The notes under the pieces were generated by a model that was given only the letters and a program-made list of their open reading frames with translations, was not told where the DNA came from and made no database searches. This document shows positions 15,982-24,989 of a DNA stretch of 53,049 nt, piece after piece. The position numbers and the translations under genes were made by a program. The stretch's first letter is position 1. Every line of letters starts with the position of its first letter. The stretch comes from Bacteroidota bacterium (GTDB taxonomy: Bacteria > Bacteroidota > Bacteroidia > B-17B0 > Aurantibacillaceae), in the NCBI GenBank assembly GCA_013697245.1, contig JACCXH010000035.1, forward strand, positions 1 to 53,049, in the 5' to 3' direction.

Positions 15982-18108
15982 ATGAAAAAATTTAGCATTA
16001 TTCTTTTAATTTTAATCAACACATTTTTTTTTGCACAAAGCCCGCCACCACAATTAATTAATTACCAAGGCGTGGCCAGAGATGTTAGTGGCAACCCTGT
16101 AATGGGTACAATAGGCTTAAAATTTCATATACACCAAACAACCGCAACCGGAGCAATTATTTTTACCGAAACACATGCGCCTGTGGCAAACGCTTTTGGA
16201 ATATTTAATACACAAATAGGCTCTACTAATCCTTCACAATTTGCTGCTATAAACTGGGGTGCCGATGATTATTTTTTAGAAGTATTAATTGACCCGGCCG
16301 GTGGAACTTCATATACATCTGTCGGACAACAACAATTAGTGAGTGTGCCGTATGCCCTATACGCAAAGAGTGCAGGCAATTCTTCCTCATACAGTCCCGG
16401 TTCAAATATCACATTTTCAGGGCCGGCGTCAAGTCCAACAATTAATTCAAATCCAAATTTAAGTTTAAGTGGAAATGTGTTAAACATTAGCGGCTCTGGC
16501 ACGCCGGTTACTTTGCCAACATTGTCTTTAACAGCAACACCAAATGTTACCTTAACATCACCGGCCGTTAACTCATATAACATGAGCGTTCCAAATTATG
16601 TTGCAGGCAATAATATAACTATTACGCCACCTGCTTCAGGAAATAATTATACAATTAATGCAAACGGTACTGCAACCAATGCGCCATTTAGCCTATCTGT
16701 AAATGCGCCGCATAACGTAACGCCCGGTCCGGCGGCCAATTTAACTATTGTACCACCAAATTTATCGGTAACCGGTGGCGGCGGAATTGTTACCAGTAAT
16801 ACTTTACCTAATTATGCCATTAATATTCCAACAGTTGTTGTATCGCCAACTATCGGGGGCTTAAGCTTTACACAAAACGGGAATACTTCAACCGTGGCTA
16901 TTGGCAGCGGACCGTGGACAAATACAGCTTCTACAGTTTATTTAATTAACGGTTTAAATAACGTTGGTATTGGCACGAATATTTCTACTGCAAAACTTAC
17001 GGTAACTACCAGCATTGCTATTGATGCTATTTTAGCGCAATCTGCCGGCGCAAACGGTGTAATGGCCTTGTCTAATTCAAGCAGCACTTTGGATGCCGGG
17101 GTTTCAGCCATTAACAACGGCTCGGGGCATGGGGTAATTGGCCAAACCATAAGCACAAATACAGCTGTTACCGGTATGCATGGGATTAATAACGGAATTG
17201 GATTTGGGGTAATGGGTACAACTGGTTCCACTAATGGATTTGTGAGTGGTGTTAAAGGCAATAATAATTCGGCAGGCCCGGGTGTTTATGGTGAAAATTT
17301 AAGTGGGAGCGCATCGGTTGATGCGCATGGCGTTAAGGGTATGACGGGTAACCCTGCCGCACAGGCAACAGGCGTTACAGGTATAAATAATAACGTAGGA
17401 GCAGGGGTTTTTGGGATAAATACGACGTCGCTTAACTCCGGTAATGCGCATGGCGTTTATGGTAGAACAAGTGCTTCAGCAATAAATGCCTACGGCGTTT
17501 TTGGTGAAAATTTGGGAATAGGTAGCGGGGTATTTGGATTGACTTCTTCTCTTGCATCAAATGCTTATGGTGTATATGGAAAAAACATTGGATTTGGTGA
17601 TGGTGTTCGCGGTGTATCTACATATACTTCTGCAGGGGTTTTCGGGCAAAATACAGCTGGTGGGGTAGGCGTAATGGCATCTATCCCAACGCTAACAGTT
17701 GCCGGCGGTTTTAATGTAGCTTTACAGGTAGATAATGGACACGTTAAATCAACTGCCGTAAACTCGCCAAGCGTTAGTACCTTTTCTGCTACAGGTGGCG
17801 CTGTATCTGCAACGTATACTTTAACAAATGCTAATGCTACAGATGTTAAAGGAAGTATTTTAGCGGTTTGTACAACTACCGGTTTAATAAACCCGGGCGG
17901 CCAGTTAACAATTAAAGTTTCCTTTAATAAGCTTTATCAGGTTCCGCCAACAATTGTCATTACACCAACATCTGACTTTGGTGTAATGAATTACTTTATT
18001 TCAAACGTAGGACCAGGCTCGTTTAATCTGACGATTAAAAATAACACCAGTTTAAGTGTTGGAAGCGTTGCGATGAATTTTAACTTTAATTATTTTGTTA
18101 TAGAATAA
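15982..18108 (+). CDS. Large repetitive surface protein with fibre-like C-terminus
   Basis: 708 residues. The signal peptide ends near FFFAQ. An N-terminal domain of about 110 residues (INYQGVARDVSGNPVMGTIG ... VSVPYALYAKSAG) is typical of large Bacteroidota surface proteins. Residues 130-330 are Pro/Asn/Thr-rich low-complexity. About residues 365-570 are glycine-rich repeats with cores such as GVFGENLGIGSGVFG, GVYGKNIGFGDGVRG and GVTGINNNVGAGVFG, likely a trimeric or solenoid beta fibre. The last 90 residues (LYQVPPTIVITPTSDFG ... FNFNYFVIE) resemble receptor-binding tips of phage tail fibres. No T9SS sorting domain is seen, so the route to the surface is unclear. Adhesin function is an inference. 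It converges with the next gene with only 3 bases between the stops. Confidence 0.8.
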   Translation: MKKFSIILLILINTFFFAQSPPPQLINYQGVARDVSGNPVMGTIGLKFHIHQTTATGAIIFTETHAPVANAFGIFNTQIGSTNPSQFAAINWGADDYFLEVLIDPAGGTSYTSVGQQQLVSVPYALYAKSAGNSSSYSPGSNITFSGPASSPTINSNPNLSLSGNVLNISGSGTPVTLPTLSLTATPNVTLTSPAVNSYNMSVPNYVAGNNITITPPASGNNYTINANGTATNAPFSLSVNAPHNVTPGPAANLTIVPPNLSVTGGGGIVTSNTLPNYAINIPTVVVSPTIGGLSFTQNGNTSTVAIGSGPWTNTASTVYLINGLNNVGIGTNISTAKLTVTTSIAIDAILAQSAGANGVMALSNSSSTLDAGVSAINNGSGHGVIGQTISTNTAVTGMHGINNGIGFGVMGTTGSTNGFVSGVKGNNNSAGPGVYGENLSGSASVDAHGVKGMTGNPAAQATGVTGINNNVGAGVFGINTTSLNSGNAHGVYGRTSASAINAYGVFGENLGIGSGVFGLTSSLASNAYGVYGKNIGFGDGVRGVSTYTSAGVFGQNTAGGVGVMASIPTLTVAGGFNVALQVDNGHVKSTAVNSPSVSTFSATGGAVSATYTLTNANATDVKGSILAVCTTTGLINPGGQLTIKVSFNKLYQVPPTIVITPTSDFGVMNYFISNVGPGSFNLTIKNNTSLSVGSVAMNFNFNYFVIE

Positions 18109-18111
18109 AGT

Positions 18112-18537
18112 TTAATCGGGTTTTATTTCTTCTTTATGTTTGCTATTATTTTGGTAAACATCGTCAACATCATCATCGGTTTCATTTAACTCAACACTTT
18201 TTTCGTTCTCTAAATTGACGTTAACAATAACCGGTGGCGCTGTAGGTTGCGACACCCAAACGTTGTTGTTGTAGTATACATAATGATTTCTCCAATTATC
18301 CCAATAAAAATTATAACGTGGAAAATAAACCCATCGGCGATTGTAAGCATATTTTGGACGCCAATAAGGATGGTAAACAACTATTTTAGCCGGTCGGTAA
18401 GAGCTGCGTTTAACTACTACCACTTTGCCATGACGACCGCGGTGCCCGCCGTGCCCATGCCCTCTGCCTTTTTGTGCGAAAAAATTTGTGCTTACAAATA
18501 AAGAAATAATGATTATTAGATATTTGATCGTTCTCAT
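18112..18537 (-). CDS. Small secreted basic, aromatic-rich protein
   Basis: A 141-residue protein with a signal peptide (ending near FFAQ), a Gly/His/Arg-rich segment (KGRGHGHGGHRGRHGK), a Tyr/Trp/Arg-rich core (YHPYWRPKYAYNRRWVYFP ... YNFYWDNWRNHYVYYNNNVW), and an acidic tail (ELNETDDDVDDVYQ). Proteins of this kind are common and uncharacterised in Bacteroidota. The charge distribution, basic front and acidic end, suggests binding to a polyanion or metal, but that is speculation. It lies 50 bases after the PaaI-type gene on the same strand and could be the last gene of that operon. Confidence 0.75.
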   Translation of the reverse strand: MRTIKYLIIIISLFVSTNFFAQKGRGHGHGGHRGRHGKVVVVKRSSYRPAKIVVYHPYWRPKYAYNRRWVYFPRYNFYWDNWRNHYVYYNNNVWVSQPTAPPVIVNVNLENEKSVELNETDDDVDDVYQNNSKHKEEIKPD

Positions 18538-18587
18538 ATGAATAGTTTTTGTTTTAAGACAATCGAATTACTAAAAGGTTTAATGGC

Positions 18588-18998
18588 TTACCAATTTTTG
18601 GCTGTTTTGTATACGATACCCTTAAAAAGAGCAACGATTTTTGAAGGTTCATCCTTTAAAAACACGTTTATCTTATAATGCCCAAGTTTTTCAGTTTCAG
18701 TTTCGCAAAAAGCCTCTGCAATAATCTCGTCATTTTCTTTAAGACTAATAATATGTGCAATAGAAGTTTCTATGCTAACGCTTTTTCTTCCTTTTGAATT
18801 GGATGCAAATGCCAGGGCGCTATCGGCTAATGAATATGTAATTCCGCCATGAGCAATACCAAAGCCATTAAGCATATTTTTTCTGATAGTTAAAGTTAGT
18901 TTGCAATTACCCTCGTGTTGCTCTAAAATAGTGATGCCTAACCATTGGCTAAAAAGATCATTTGCCATCATGGTATTTACGATCTCAGAGTGATCCAT
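18588..18998 (-). CDS. PaaI-family hotdog thioesterase
   Basis: A 136-residue single-domain hotdog protein. The signature block NGFGIAHGGITYSLADSALAFASN matches the PaaI group of acyl-CoA thioesterases, with the HGG turn and the Asp (LAD) of the catalytic helix. PaaI hydrolyses ring-hydroxylated phenylacetyl-CoA and related thioesters and is thought to release trapped CoA. The start at 18998 (MDHSEIVNTMMANDLFSQWLG) fits the family length. It is 4 bases after the cobalamin adenosyltransferase stop, so the two are co-transcribed. No phenylacetate catabolic operon is nearby, so general CoA-thioester housekeeping is as likely. Confidence 0.88.
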   Translation of the reverse strand: MDHSEIVNTMMANDLFSQWLGITILEQHEGNCKLTLTIRKNMLNGFGIAHGGITYSLADSALAFASNSKGRKSVSIETSIAHIISLKENDEIIAEAFCETETEKLGHYKINVFLKDEPSKIVALFKGIVYKTAKNW

Positions 18999-19002
18999 AG
19001 AT

Positions 19003-19557
19003 TTACAATTTAGCTTTCCAGGGAATTTCGTTGGCGTTCTTAACCATGGTTATCCAACGGGATAACATAAATAAATAATCCGATAAGCGGTTCAAATATT
19101 TTGCGTGAATCTCTTCCACTTTTTCGTTCTCTGCTAAACGCAAAACAGCTCTTTCTGCACGGCGGCAAACGCATCGTGCAATGTGACAATAAGAAACATG
19201 AATATGACCACCGGGTAAAACAAACGATTTCATTTCAGGTACCTGTTCGGTTATTTTATCAATTGCTTTTTCTAACGCAACAATATCTTCTTCGTGAATA
19301 GGTGGCAATAGCATTTTATTTTTTTCGGGATCGGCAGCCAGGTGCGAGCCAATTGTAAATAACCTGTCCTGTATGGAAATTAAAAGATCAAAAGTGGTTT
19401 TATCTTCGATCACATCGCGCAATAAACCAATATGTGAATTTAATTCATCCACCGTGCCGTATGCCTCGATCCTTACATGTTGCTTTGGAAGCCTTGTTCC
19501 GCCGATCAGGGATGTTTGTCCTTTATCGCCGGTTTTTGTATAGATCTTAAAAGCCAT
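19003..19557 (-). CDS. PduO-type ATP:cob(I)alamin adenosyltransferase
   Basis: Adds the adenosyl group of ATP to cob(I)alamin to give adenosylcobalamin, the cofactor of enzymes such as methylmalonyl-CoA mutase. The 184-residue protein shows the PduO/MMAB signatures: N-terminal KIYTKTGDKGQTSLIGGTRLPK (ATP binding), EAYGTVDELNSHIG, and the C-terminal helix CRRAERAVLRLAE with LNRLSDYLFMLSRW. Length is normal for the stand-alone enzyme. It lies 12 bases after the TonB receptor gene and 4 bases before the thioesterase, so all three form one operon. No cobalamin riboswitch is seen upstream. Confidence 0.93.
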   Translation of the reverse strand: MAFKIYTKTGDKGQTSLIGGTRLPKQHVRIEAYGTVDELNSHIGLLRDVIEDKTTFDLLISIQDRLFTIGSHLAADPEKNKMLLPPIHEEDIVALEKAIDKITEQVPEMKSFVLPGGHIHVSYCHIARCVCRRAERAVLRLAENEKVEEIHAKYLNRLSDYLFMLSRWITMVKNANEIPWKAKL

Positions 19558-19569
19558 TTTATTTTACTG

Positions 19570-21927
19570 CTAAAAAGTAAGACTTAAATTAATGTTTGGC
19601 ATTATTGGTAATTGATTGATGCGGCTAAAAGTATAACGATCAACATAAAAGATATTTTGGCGGTTATAAATATTTGTAGCGCCTGCATTTACTTCAAAAG
19701 TTGTTTTTTCGCTCCAGTGATATTTATATTTTATACCAATATCAAAACGATGATAGTCTGGAAGTCGCCCACCATTTAATGTTGAAGGGATGTAACTTAA
19801 GTTGCCGTTTGCGCTGTTTAAATTATAGTTGATGTTTCCGCTTGGGTTTAACTGGTTAACAAAACCCTGAGTTTGTGTAAAAGGAAAACCGGTACCATAA
19901 TTCCAGCGGGCATTAGCTTCCCAATTCTTCTTCTTACCAAAGGTGTAAGAGGTAACTAAATTTATGTTGTGCCTACGATCGAAGTTAGGCGGGTAATTGG
20001 TTACTACACCGGTTGCTGTGTTGCCAGACCACCTGTTGTTATGAGTTAAAGAGTATACTGCCCAGAAATAAAAACGTTTTTTGTCAAATTTTAAAACAAC
20101 GTCAAAGCCACGGGCACGGCCTTGTTCGATCACAAAATTCTTTTTGTATTCATCCGGGCGATAAGCGTTCAGATCGTTATCATCAAAAATTTTCTCGCGG
20201 TTAATATTAATAACCTGATTAAAATTCTTTTCATAAAGCTCTACATTTAATTCAAAATATTTAAAGAAATCAAATTCAAAACCACCAACTATGTGCGTGG
20301 CTTTTTGCACAGAAGAGTTAGCTGTGTGCGAAACGCCGATCTTATCTAAATAGGTTTTAGAGATCTGGTCATTTTCAGGCGCATTAATAAAGCCGTAAAA
20401 TAAATTCACAATATCTCTGTCGCTATTCGCACTCATAAGTGTTTGGCTGTATAAACCACCAGCACCTTTAAAACGTATTTTTGGCGTAATATTTATTTTT
20501 ACGGAGCCACGCGGTTCAGGAGAGAAAACGCCAAGTGTTGCATAATATTGTAAACGTAAACTTGGTTCAAATACAATTCGTTTTTTCTTATCAATGAATT
20601 TATATTTAAGAAAACCTGCTATATCAATTGTTGAACGGCTTAAATTAATTAGCGCGTAATACGGGTTTTGTATCTGGTATTCGGTGTTGGTTATAGCTCC
20701 TTCAAAGCCAAATCTCAATTCCTGGCGACCGATAAATTTCACAAAATTAAAACCGGTATTAACACCGCTTATATCGCTGAACTTTGAATCCGTTTCAAGC
20801 GATGGGTTTGTGAAGTCGATACGGTATTTTGAATACGAAAAATTACCTTCAATTAGTAGATTGCTGGATTGCGGTACAAGTACAAAGTTGGTTCCAATAC
20901 CAATGTTCTTCCATTTAAAAGAAGCTATATCGCTATACTTTACGGCATCATTAAAATTAAATCCAAAAATGCTGAACTTACTTCCGCCTGTAGAATTAAT
21001 AGATGCCTTGCCATAAAGATCGGTATAATAAAATGGTAAACCATTTGGGTTAGCGTACGAATATAAAAGTTTTGAGGTTTGTGGTAAATAAGAATGTTTT
21101 GCTGACAATAAAAAAGAAGCGCTTGTGTTACCGTCGTCTTTTAATTTAACTAAAGGACCTTCTAATGTTGCTTTGGCTCCAAAAGTAGATGCGGCAATTT
21201 TACCGCTTATACGCTTTTTATTTCCATCGCGAGTGGTAACATCCATGATGGAAGAAGTTCTTCCGCCATATTCAGCACCAAAGCCTGCACTGTATACACT
21301 GGCATTTTTCATGATATCATTATCAAATACAGAGAACAAGCCAATAGAGTGAAAAGGATTATAAACCACCAAACCATCCAACAATACTTTATTTTGAACA
21401 GGCAAACCTCCGCGTATATATAATTGGCCCCCTTGATCGCCGGTAAAAACCACACCCGGTAAAACCTGCAGGTACTGGGCAATATCTGGCTCACCAATAC
21501 TTGGTAATTTACCAATAATGATAGGATCTATTTTTTGAACCGCAACCGTTGTATTCTCCACCTTATCGGCAGCGGTTGTAGAAACTTCAACCTCTTCCAA
21601 TTTAACACCACCTTTAATAGCAAAGAATTTTTTTGTAAGAACATCTCCGGCTTTAATAGTAATAGTTTCCGTTATAGTATCAAAATCTAAATTGGTAACC
21701 AATAATTTATAGTCTCCCGGAGCTATGCGTGAAATCGTAAAAAAACCATTCAGATCGGTATTAGCGCCAATGGTTGTTCCTTTAAAATAAACGTTACTAA
21801 AAGGTACAGGTTCGCCATTTGCTTTATCATAAACAAAACCTTTAACAATACCATTGTTTTGAGAAAAACTACTGTAACAAAGTAAACCAAGGATAGTTAG
21901 AAAAAATGTTTTTTTAAGATGTGTCAT
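19570..21927 (-). CDS. TonB-dependent receptor with carboxypeptidase-like regulatory domain
   Basis: 785 residues from the ATG at 21927 (MTHLKKTFFLTILGLLCYSSFSQ). After the signal peptide come a carboxypeptidase-regulatory-like domain (about 25-110; VKGFVYDKANGEPVPFSNVYF), a plug (IAQYLQVLPGVVFTGDQGGQLYIRGG; NKVLLDGLVVYNPFHSIGLFSVF) and a 22-strand-type barrel ending in the outer-membrane signal LPIMPNINLSLTF. Receptors of this kind bind a ligand at the surface and import it with TonB energy. The downstream cobalamin adenosyltransferase makes a corrinoid ligand conceivable, but no cobalamin riboswitch or BtuB-like feature supports it. No SusD partner is present. Confidence 0.9.
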   Translation of the reverse strand: MTHLKKTFFLTILGLLCYSSFSQNNGIVKGFVYDKANGEPVPFSNVYFKGTTIGANTDLNGFFTISRIAPGDYKLLVTNLDFDTITETITIKAGDVLTKKFFAIKGGVKLEEVEVSTTAADKVENTTVAVQKIDPIIIGKLPSIGEPDIAQYLQVLPGVVFTGDQGGQLYIRGGLPVQNKVLLDGLVVYNPFHSIGLFSVFDNDIMKNASVYSAGFGAEYGGRTSSIMDVTTRDGNKKRISGKIAASTFGAKATLEGPLVKLKDDGNTSASFLLSAKHSYLPQTSKLLYSYANPNGLPFYYTDLYGKASINSTGGSKFSIFGFNFNDAVKYSDIASFKWKNIGIGTNFVLVPQSSNLLIEGNFSYSKYRIDFTNPSLETDSKFSDISGVNTGFNFVKFIGRQELRFGFEGAITNTEYQIQNPYYALINLSRSTIDIAGFLKYKFIDKKKRIVFEPSLRLQYYATLGVFSPEPRGSVKINITPKIRFKGAGGLYSQTLMSANSDRDIVNLFYGFINAPENDQISKTYLDKIGVSHTANSSVQKATHIVGGFEFDFFKYFELNVELYEKNFNQVININREKIFDDNDLNAYRPDEYKKNFVIEQGRARGFDVVLKFDKKRFYFWAVYSLTHNNRWSGNTATGVVTNYPPNFDRRHNINLVTSYTFGKKKNWEANARWNYGTGFPFTQTQGFVNQLNPSGNINYNLNSANGNLSYIPSTLNGGRLPDYHRFDIGIKYKYHWSEKTTFEVNAGATNIYNRQNIFYVDRYTFSRINQLPIMPNINLSLTF

Positions 21928-22269
21928 TAAAGCCATAGAACTGCGTCTTATTTTAAAGCAAAATTTAGAACGTAAATGTAATTATTAATAAGTTAAGGTT
22001 ATTGCTGCCGGCAAGTTTTTTGACAAGTGGTAGAATTAGGCATTTAACCTGCAATTTCTTACATATGTAAATGTTATACATAAAAGCATTTTGTTTATTT
22101 AAAGTTAATAAGCAATTTTGAGTATTAGATCTAATGAATCATTTATTTGGGTTAAAAAGCCAAAAACGACCATTTATCTAAATCATTTTAAATTTTACTA
22201 ACTTTTAATGAAAAAGGCTTGAATTAATAAAAAAATTGGTTTACATTTACTTGTATTAAATTAAAGAGT
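21928..22269. other. Divergent intergenic region with two 12-bp palindromes
   Basis: 342 bases between the divergent TonB receptor and the 865-aa protein genes. Two perfect 12-bp palindromes are present, TTACATATGTAA (22059-22070) and ATTAGATCTAAT (22124-22135), about 65 bases apart centre to centre; both could be regulator sites. I checked for a cobalamin riboswitch and found none. A promoter candidate for the rightward gene lies at 22219-22249. Confidence 0.45.
22219..22249 (+). promoter_or_regulatory. Promoter candidate of the 865-aa surface-protein gene
   Basis: TTG (22219-22221), 20 bases, then TACATTTA (22242-22249), a one-base departure from TAnnTTTG, followed after 20 bases by the ATG at 22270. 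The same TTG-N20-TAnnTTTA form is seen before the gene at 34435. Confidence 0.45.
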
Positions 22270-24867
22270 ATGAAAAAAATATTTATTTTATTATTTAGCA
22301 TTATCACAGTTTTGACAGCTAGATCACAATCTTATACCTGGACAAACGCAGCGTTGGATAATGATTTTGAAAACCCTGCGAACTGGAATCCAGTTCCTTT
22401 ATTTGGTTATCCTTCATTTGGTGAAACAGCTGTTTTTGACGGCTCTGTTTCCAATGGTAATTGTATTATGCCGTTTGATGAAGATTTTACTACCTTAAGT
22501 ATGTTGTCAAATTATACCGGTACCGTTGATGCCTCTGGAGTTATATTAACATTAGTAAGTATTAGTCTGCAGGGCGGTACACTTTCATCACCATCCTCTA
22601 CTTTGCATGTTTCAGGTAACTTAGTTAAAGGTGCTGGAGCTACATTTGCTACAACTGCATCAAGTTGGTTAGACTATAATTTAACATCAACCACGGGAAG
22701 AACTATTGTTGGTAATTTTCCTTTTAAGAATTTAGAAGTTACTACAACCGGTACCGGTAACAGGACCTTAAACTTTGGCGCCAGCACTGCTACAGCAACA
22801 AATTTATTTTTTACCGGAGGATCTAATCCTATGGCTTATCGTGGCGCAATAAATGTTACAGATATGTTAACCATTTCCGGCACTACAAACGTTGCAGCCC
22901 CAAGTAATACAGGTGCTATTATTTTTGTTGGCGCTACTACTAAAACCATTACAGGTAATGCCAGCGCGGTTAATAATCCCATAGGCAGTATTCGTTTTAA
23001 TACAAGCGGTGGTCTTGTAATGTCGGGCAATATAAATGTGACCGGATCATGGAGTGTAACAACCATTGGCGGCGCATTTACAGCCGGTACATCAGCAGTT
23101 AATATGCTTGGCGGAACAATTACAGCAGGTAATACAGCGTCCACACAAGCTTATTTTGATAACTTAACTACCACAACAGGTAGTACGACTATTTGGAGTA
23201 ATAATTCATATATTAACATTAGTGGTAATTTAACCAATAACGGTTCAATTACTGCAAACACCGCTTTATTAAGATTTGGTGGTTCGGGCGCGCAATCCGT
23301 TACCGGAACTGCTCTTTCATTAAACGCCATTGATGTAAATAATACAGGCACTAAAACGTTAGGCACGCCGGTTAATCTTCTTGATTCTTTAAAAATATCA
23401 GCAGCAGGCGTTTTAGCCAGCGGTGGTAATTTAACCATTAAATCTACGAGCGGTTTAAAAGGTAGAATTGCACAGATCGCTGCAGGTGGATCTATTACAG
23501 GTAATGTTACAGTAGAAACTTTTGCGCTTGGCGGCAATACAGGCTGGGCATTATTAGGTTCGGGCGGTGTAAGCGGTATGACAATGAACGATTGGTACGA
23601 TGATTTTCCAATGGCCATTGAAGGTTCTGCAACAGACGTAACTTCTGCAGGCGGTTATTTTGAATCGGTACAAGGATGGAATGAGGCTGATGCATATGGA
23701 TACGATACGACTATTACTATTGCTACTCCTTTAACTCCGGGAAAAGGTTTCTGGACTTATTTAGGTACAGGCGCTTCTGTAACATCAGATATAGTTATGG
23801 ATTTAGTTGGAAGCCCTGTAACCGGTGGGGTGCCAATTCCTTTAACGAACTCTGCTCAAACAGGTACGTGTTTAATTGCAAACCCTTATGCGTCGCCAAT
23901 AAGATGGACTTTATTAAGAAATGGAAACTTACAAGTTACAAATGCGATATATATTTATAATGCCGATGGGCCTTATGCCACGTTTGTAAACGGAGTTGGA
24001 ACAAATGGCGGAAGTGATTTTATTCCTGCCGGACAGGGATTTTATGTGGAAGCACTTTCTAATACAAGTTTAAATGCTGCAGAATCAAACAAGGTTTCAA
24101 GCAACACGCAATTAATGAAAACCAATAATGTGACTACAAGTAATGGTTTACCAATTAAATTACAGATAAGCGGTTTTAGTGGTGATTACGACGAAACCGC
24201 TATCCGTTTCCATGGTTCTGCCACAAATGCGTATGATATTGAATGGGATGCACGTAAGATCTTTCAAACACCGGGTTACGTTGGCTACCCGGGAGGATAC
24301 AGTAAGTACACTACCATCTCAACAAAAGGCGGTAATTTAGATTATTCAATTAATAGTTTACCTTATGCCTTAACACAAAATGCGGTTATACCTGTATTAG
24401 TGAAAGTTATGGCTAGCGGTCAGTATACAATTAATGGTTTTGATATGCAATTATTACCACCAAATGCCTGTGTTACTTTAAAAGATAAATTGCTGAACGT
24501 GGTACATAACATTAAGGCAAGCCCTTATGTTTGCACTATCAACGATACAACAGCAACTGCTCGTTTTGAGTTAACAGTTTGTGCCGACCTTACTACAGGT
24601 GTAAATGATAATAACGCTGTTGTTATGAACGACCAATCTGTAATGGTTAAGCACGATGTAAATGGTATTTATGTAGACCTTAATTTTGACAAAACTACTA
24701 AAGCAAGCGTTTCAGTTACAAATATCTTAGGCCAAAAAATAGTTGAGAACAAAATGCTAACCACTCAAAACGAAACGGTTCATTTTGGTTTAGAAGCAAA
24801 GAACCAATTGTTATTTGTGACTGTTGAAACAGAAAGCAGCAAGGTTACTAAAAAGATCATTCACTAA
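22270..24867 (+). CDS. Large secreted beta-rich protein with degenerate T9SS type A tail
   Basis: 865 residues: signal peptide (MKKIFILLFSIITVLTARSQ), then Thr/Ser/Gly/Asn-rich repeats (about 25-420) of the form seen in parallel beta-helix surface proteins (GNLTNNGSITANTALLRFGG, GSIRFNTSGGLVMSGNINVTG), a globular segment (about 430-760; WALLGSGGVSGMTMNDWYDDFP, ANPYASPIRW, FIPAGQGFYVEA), and a C-terminal stretch of about 80 residues (VMVKHDVNGIYVDLNF...VTNILGQKIVENKML...KKIIH). The tail has the NILGQ turn and closing KKIIH of type A sorting domains but lacks the usual YPNP start. Likely a T9SS-exported adhesin or matrix protein. A strong terminator follows. Confidence 0.82.
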   Translation: MKKIFILLFSIITVLTARSQSYTWTNAALDNDFENPANWNPVPLFGYPSFGETAVFDGSVSNGNCIMPFDEDFTTLSMLSNYTGTVDASGVILTLVSISLQGGTLSSPSSTLHVSGNLVKGAGATFATTASSWLDYNLTSTTGRTIVGNFPFKNLEVTTTGTGNRTLNFGASTATATNLFFTGGSNPMAYRGAINVTDMLTISGTTNVAAPSNTGAIIFVGATTKTITGNASAVNNPIGSIRFNTSGGLVMSGNINVTGSWSVTTIGGAFTAGTSAVNMLGGTITAGNTASTQAYFDNLTTTTGSTTIWSNNSYINISGNLTNNGSITANTALLRFGGSGAQSVTGTALSLNAIDVNNTGTKTLGTPVNLLDSLKISAAGVLASGGNLTIKSTSGLKGRIAQIAAGGSITGNVTVETFALGGNTGWALLGSGGVSGMTMNDWYDDFPMAIEGSATDVTSAGGYFESVQGWNEADAYGYDTTITIATPLTPGKGFWTYLGTGASVTSDIVMDLVGSPVTGGVPIPLTNSAQTGTCLIANPYASPIRWTLLRNGNLQVTNAIYIYNADGPYATFVNGVGTNGGSDFIPAGQGFYVEALSNTSLNAAESNKVSSNTQLMKTNNVTTSNGLPIKLQISGFSGDYDETAIRFHGSATNAYDIEWDARKIFQTPGYVGYPGGYSKYTTISTKGGNLDYSINSLPYALTQNAVIPVLVKVMASGQYTINGFDMQLLPPNACVTLKDKLLNVVHNIKASPYVCTINDTTATARFELTVCADLTTGVNDNNAVVMNDQSVMVKHDVNGIYVDLNFDKTTKASVSVTNILGQKIVENKMLTTQNETVHFGLEAKNQLLFVTVETESSKVTKKIIH

Positions 24868-24886
24868 TTTTAAATCCCTTTATACT

Positions 24887-24920
24887 AATCCCGTCATGCT
24901 TTTAGCCTGGCGGGATTTTT
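24887..24920 (+). terminator. Intrinsic terminator after the 865-aa surface protein
   Basis: AATCCCG (24887-24893) pairs with CGGGATT (24911-24917), extended inward by further pairs around a TTTTA loop, and followed by a long T-rich tract. It lies 19 bases after the stop codon and separates this gene from the T9SS plug gene. Confidence 0.88.
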
Positions 24921-24989
24921 ATTTTTATTTTTTTGCAATAATTGTATTTACACTTTCGTTAAAACACTAAGCTTTGTTTATATTTGATC

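Noticed and set aside
21928-22269. Cobalamin riboswitch upstream of the TonB/adenosyltransferase operon
   Set aside because: No B12-box-like sequence or multi-stem structure could be seen in the region.
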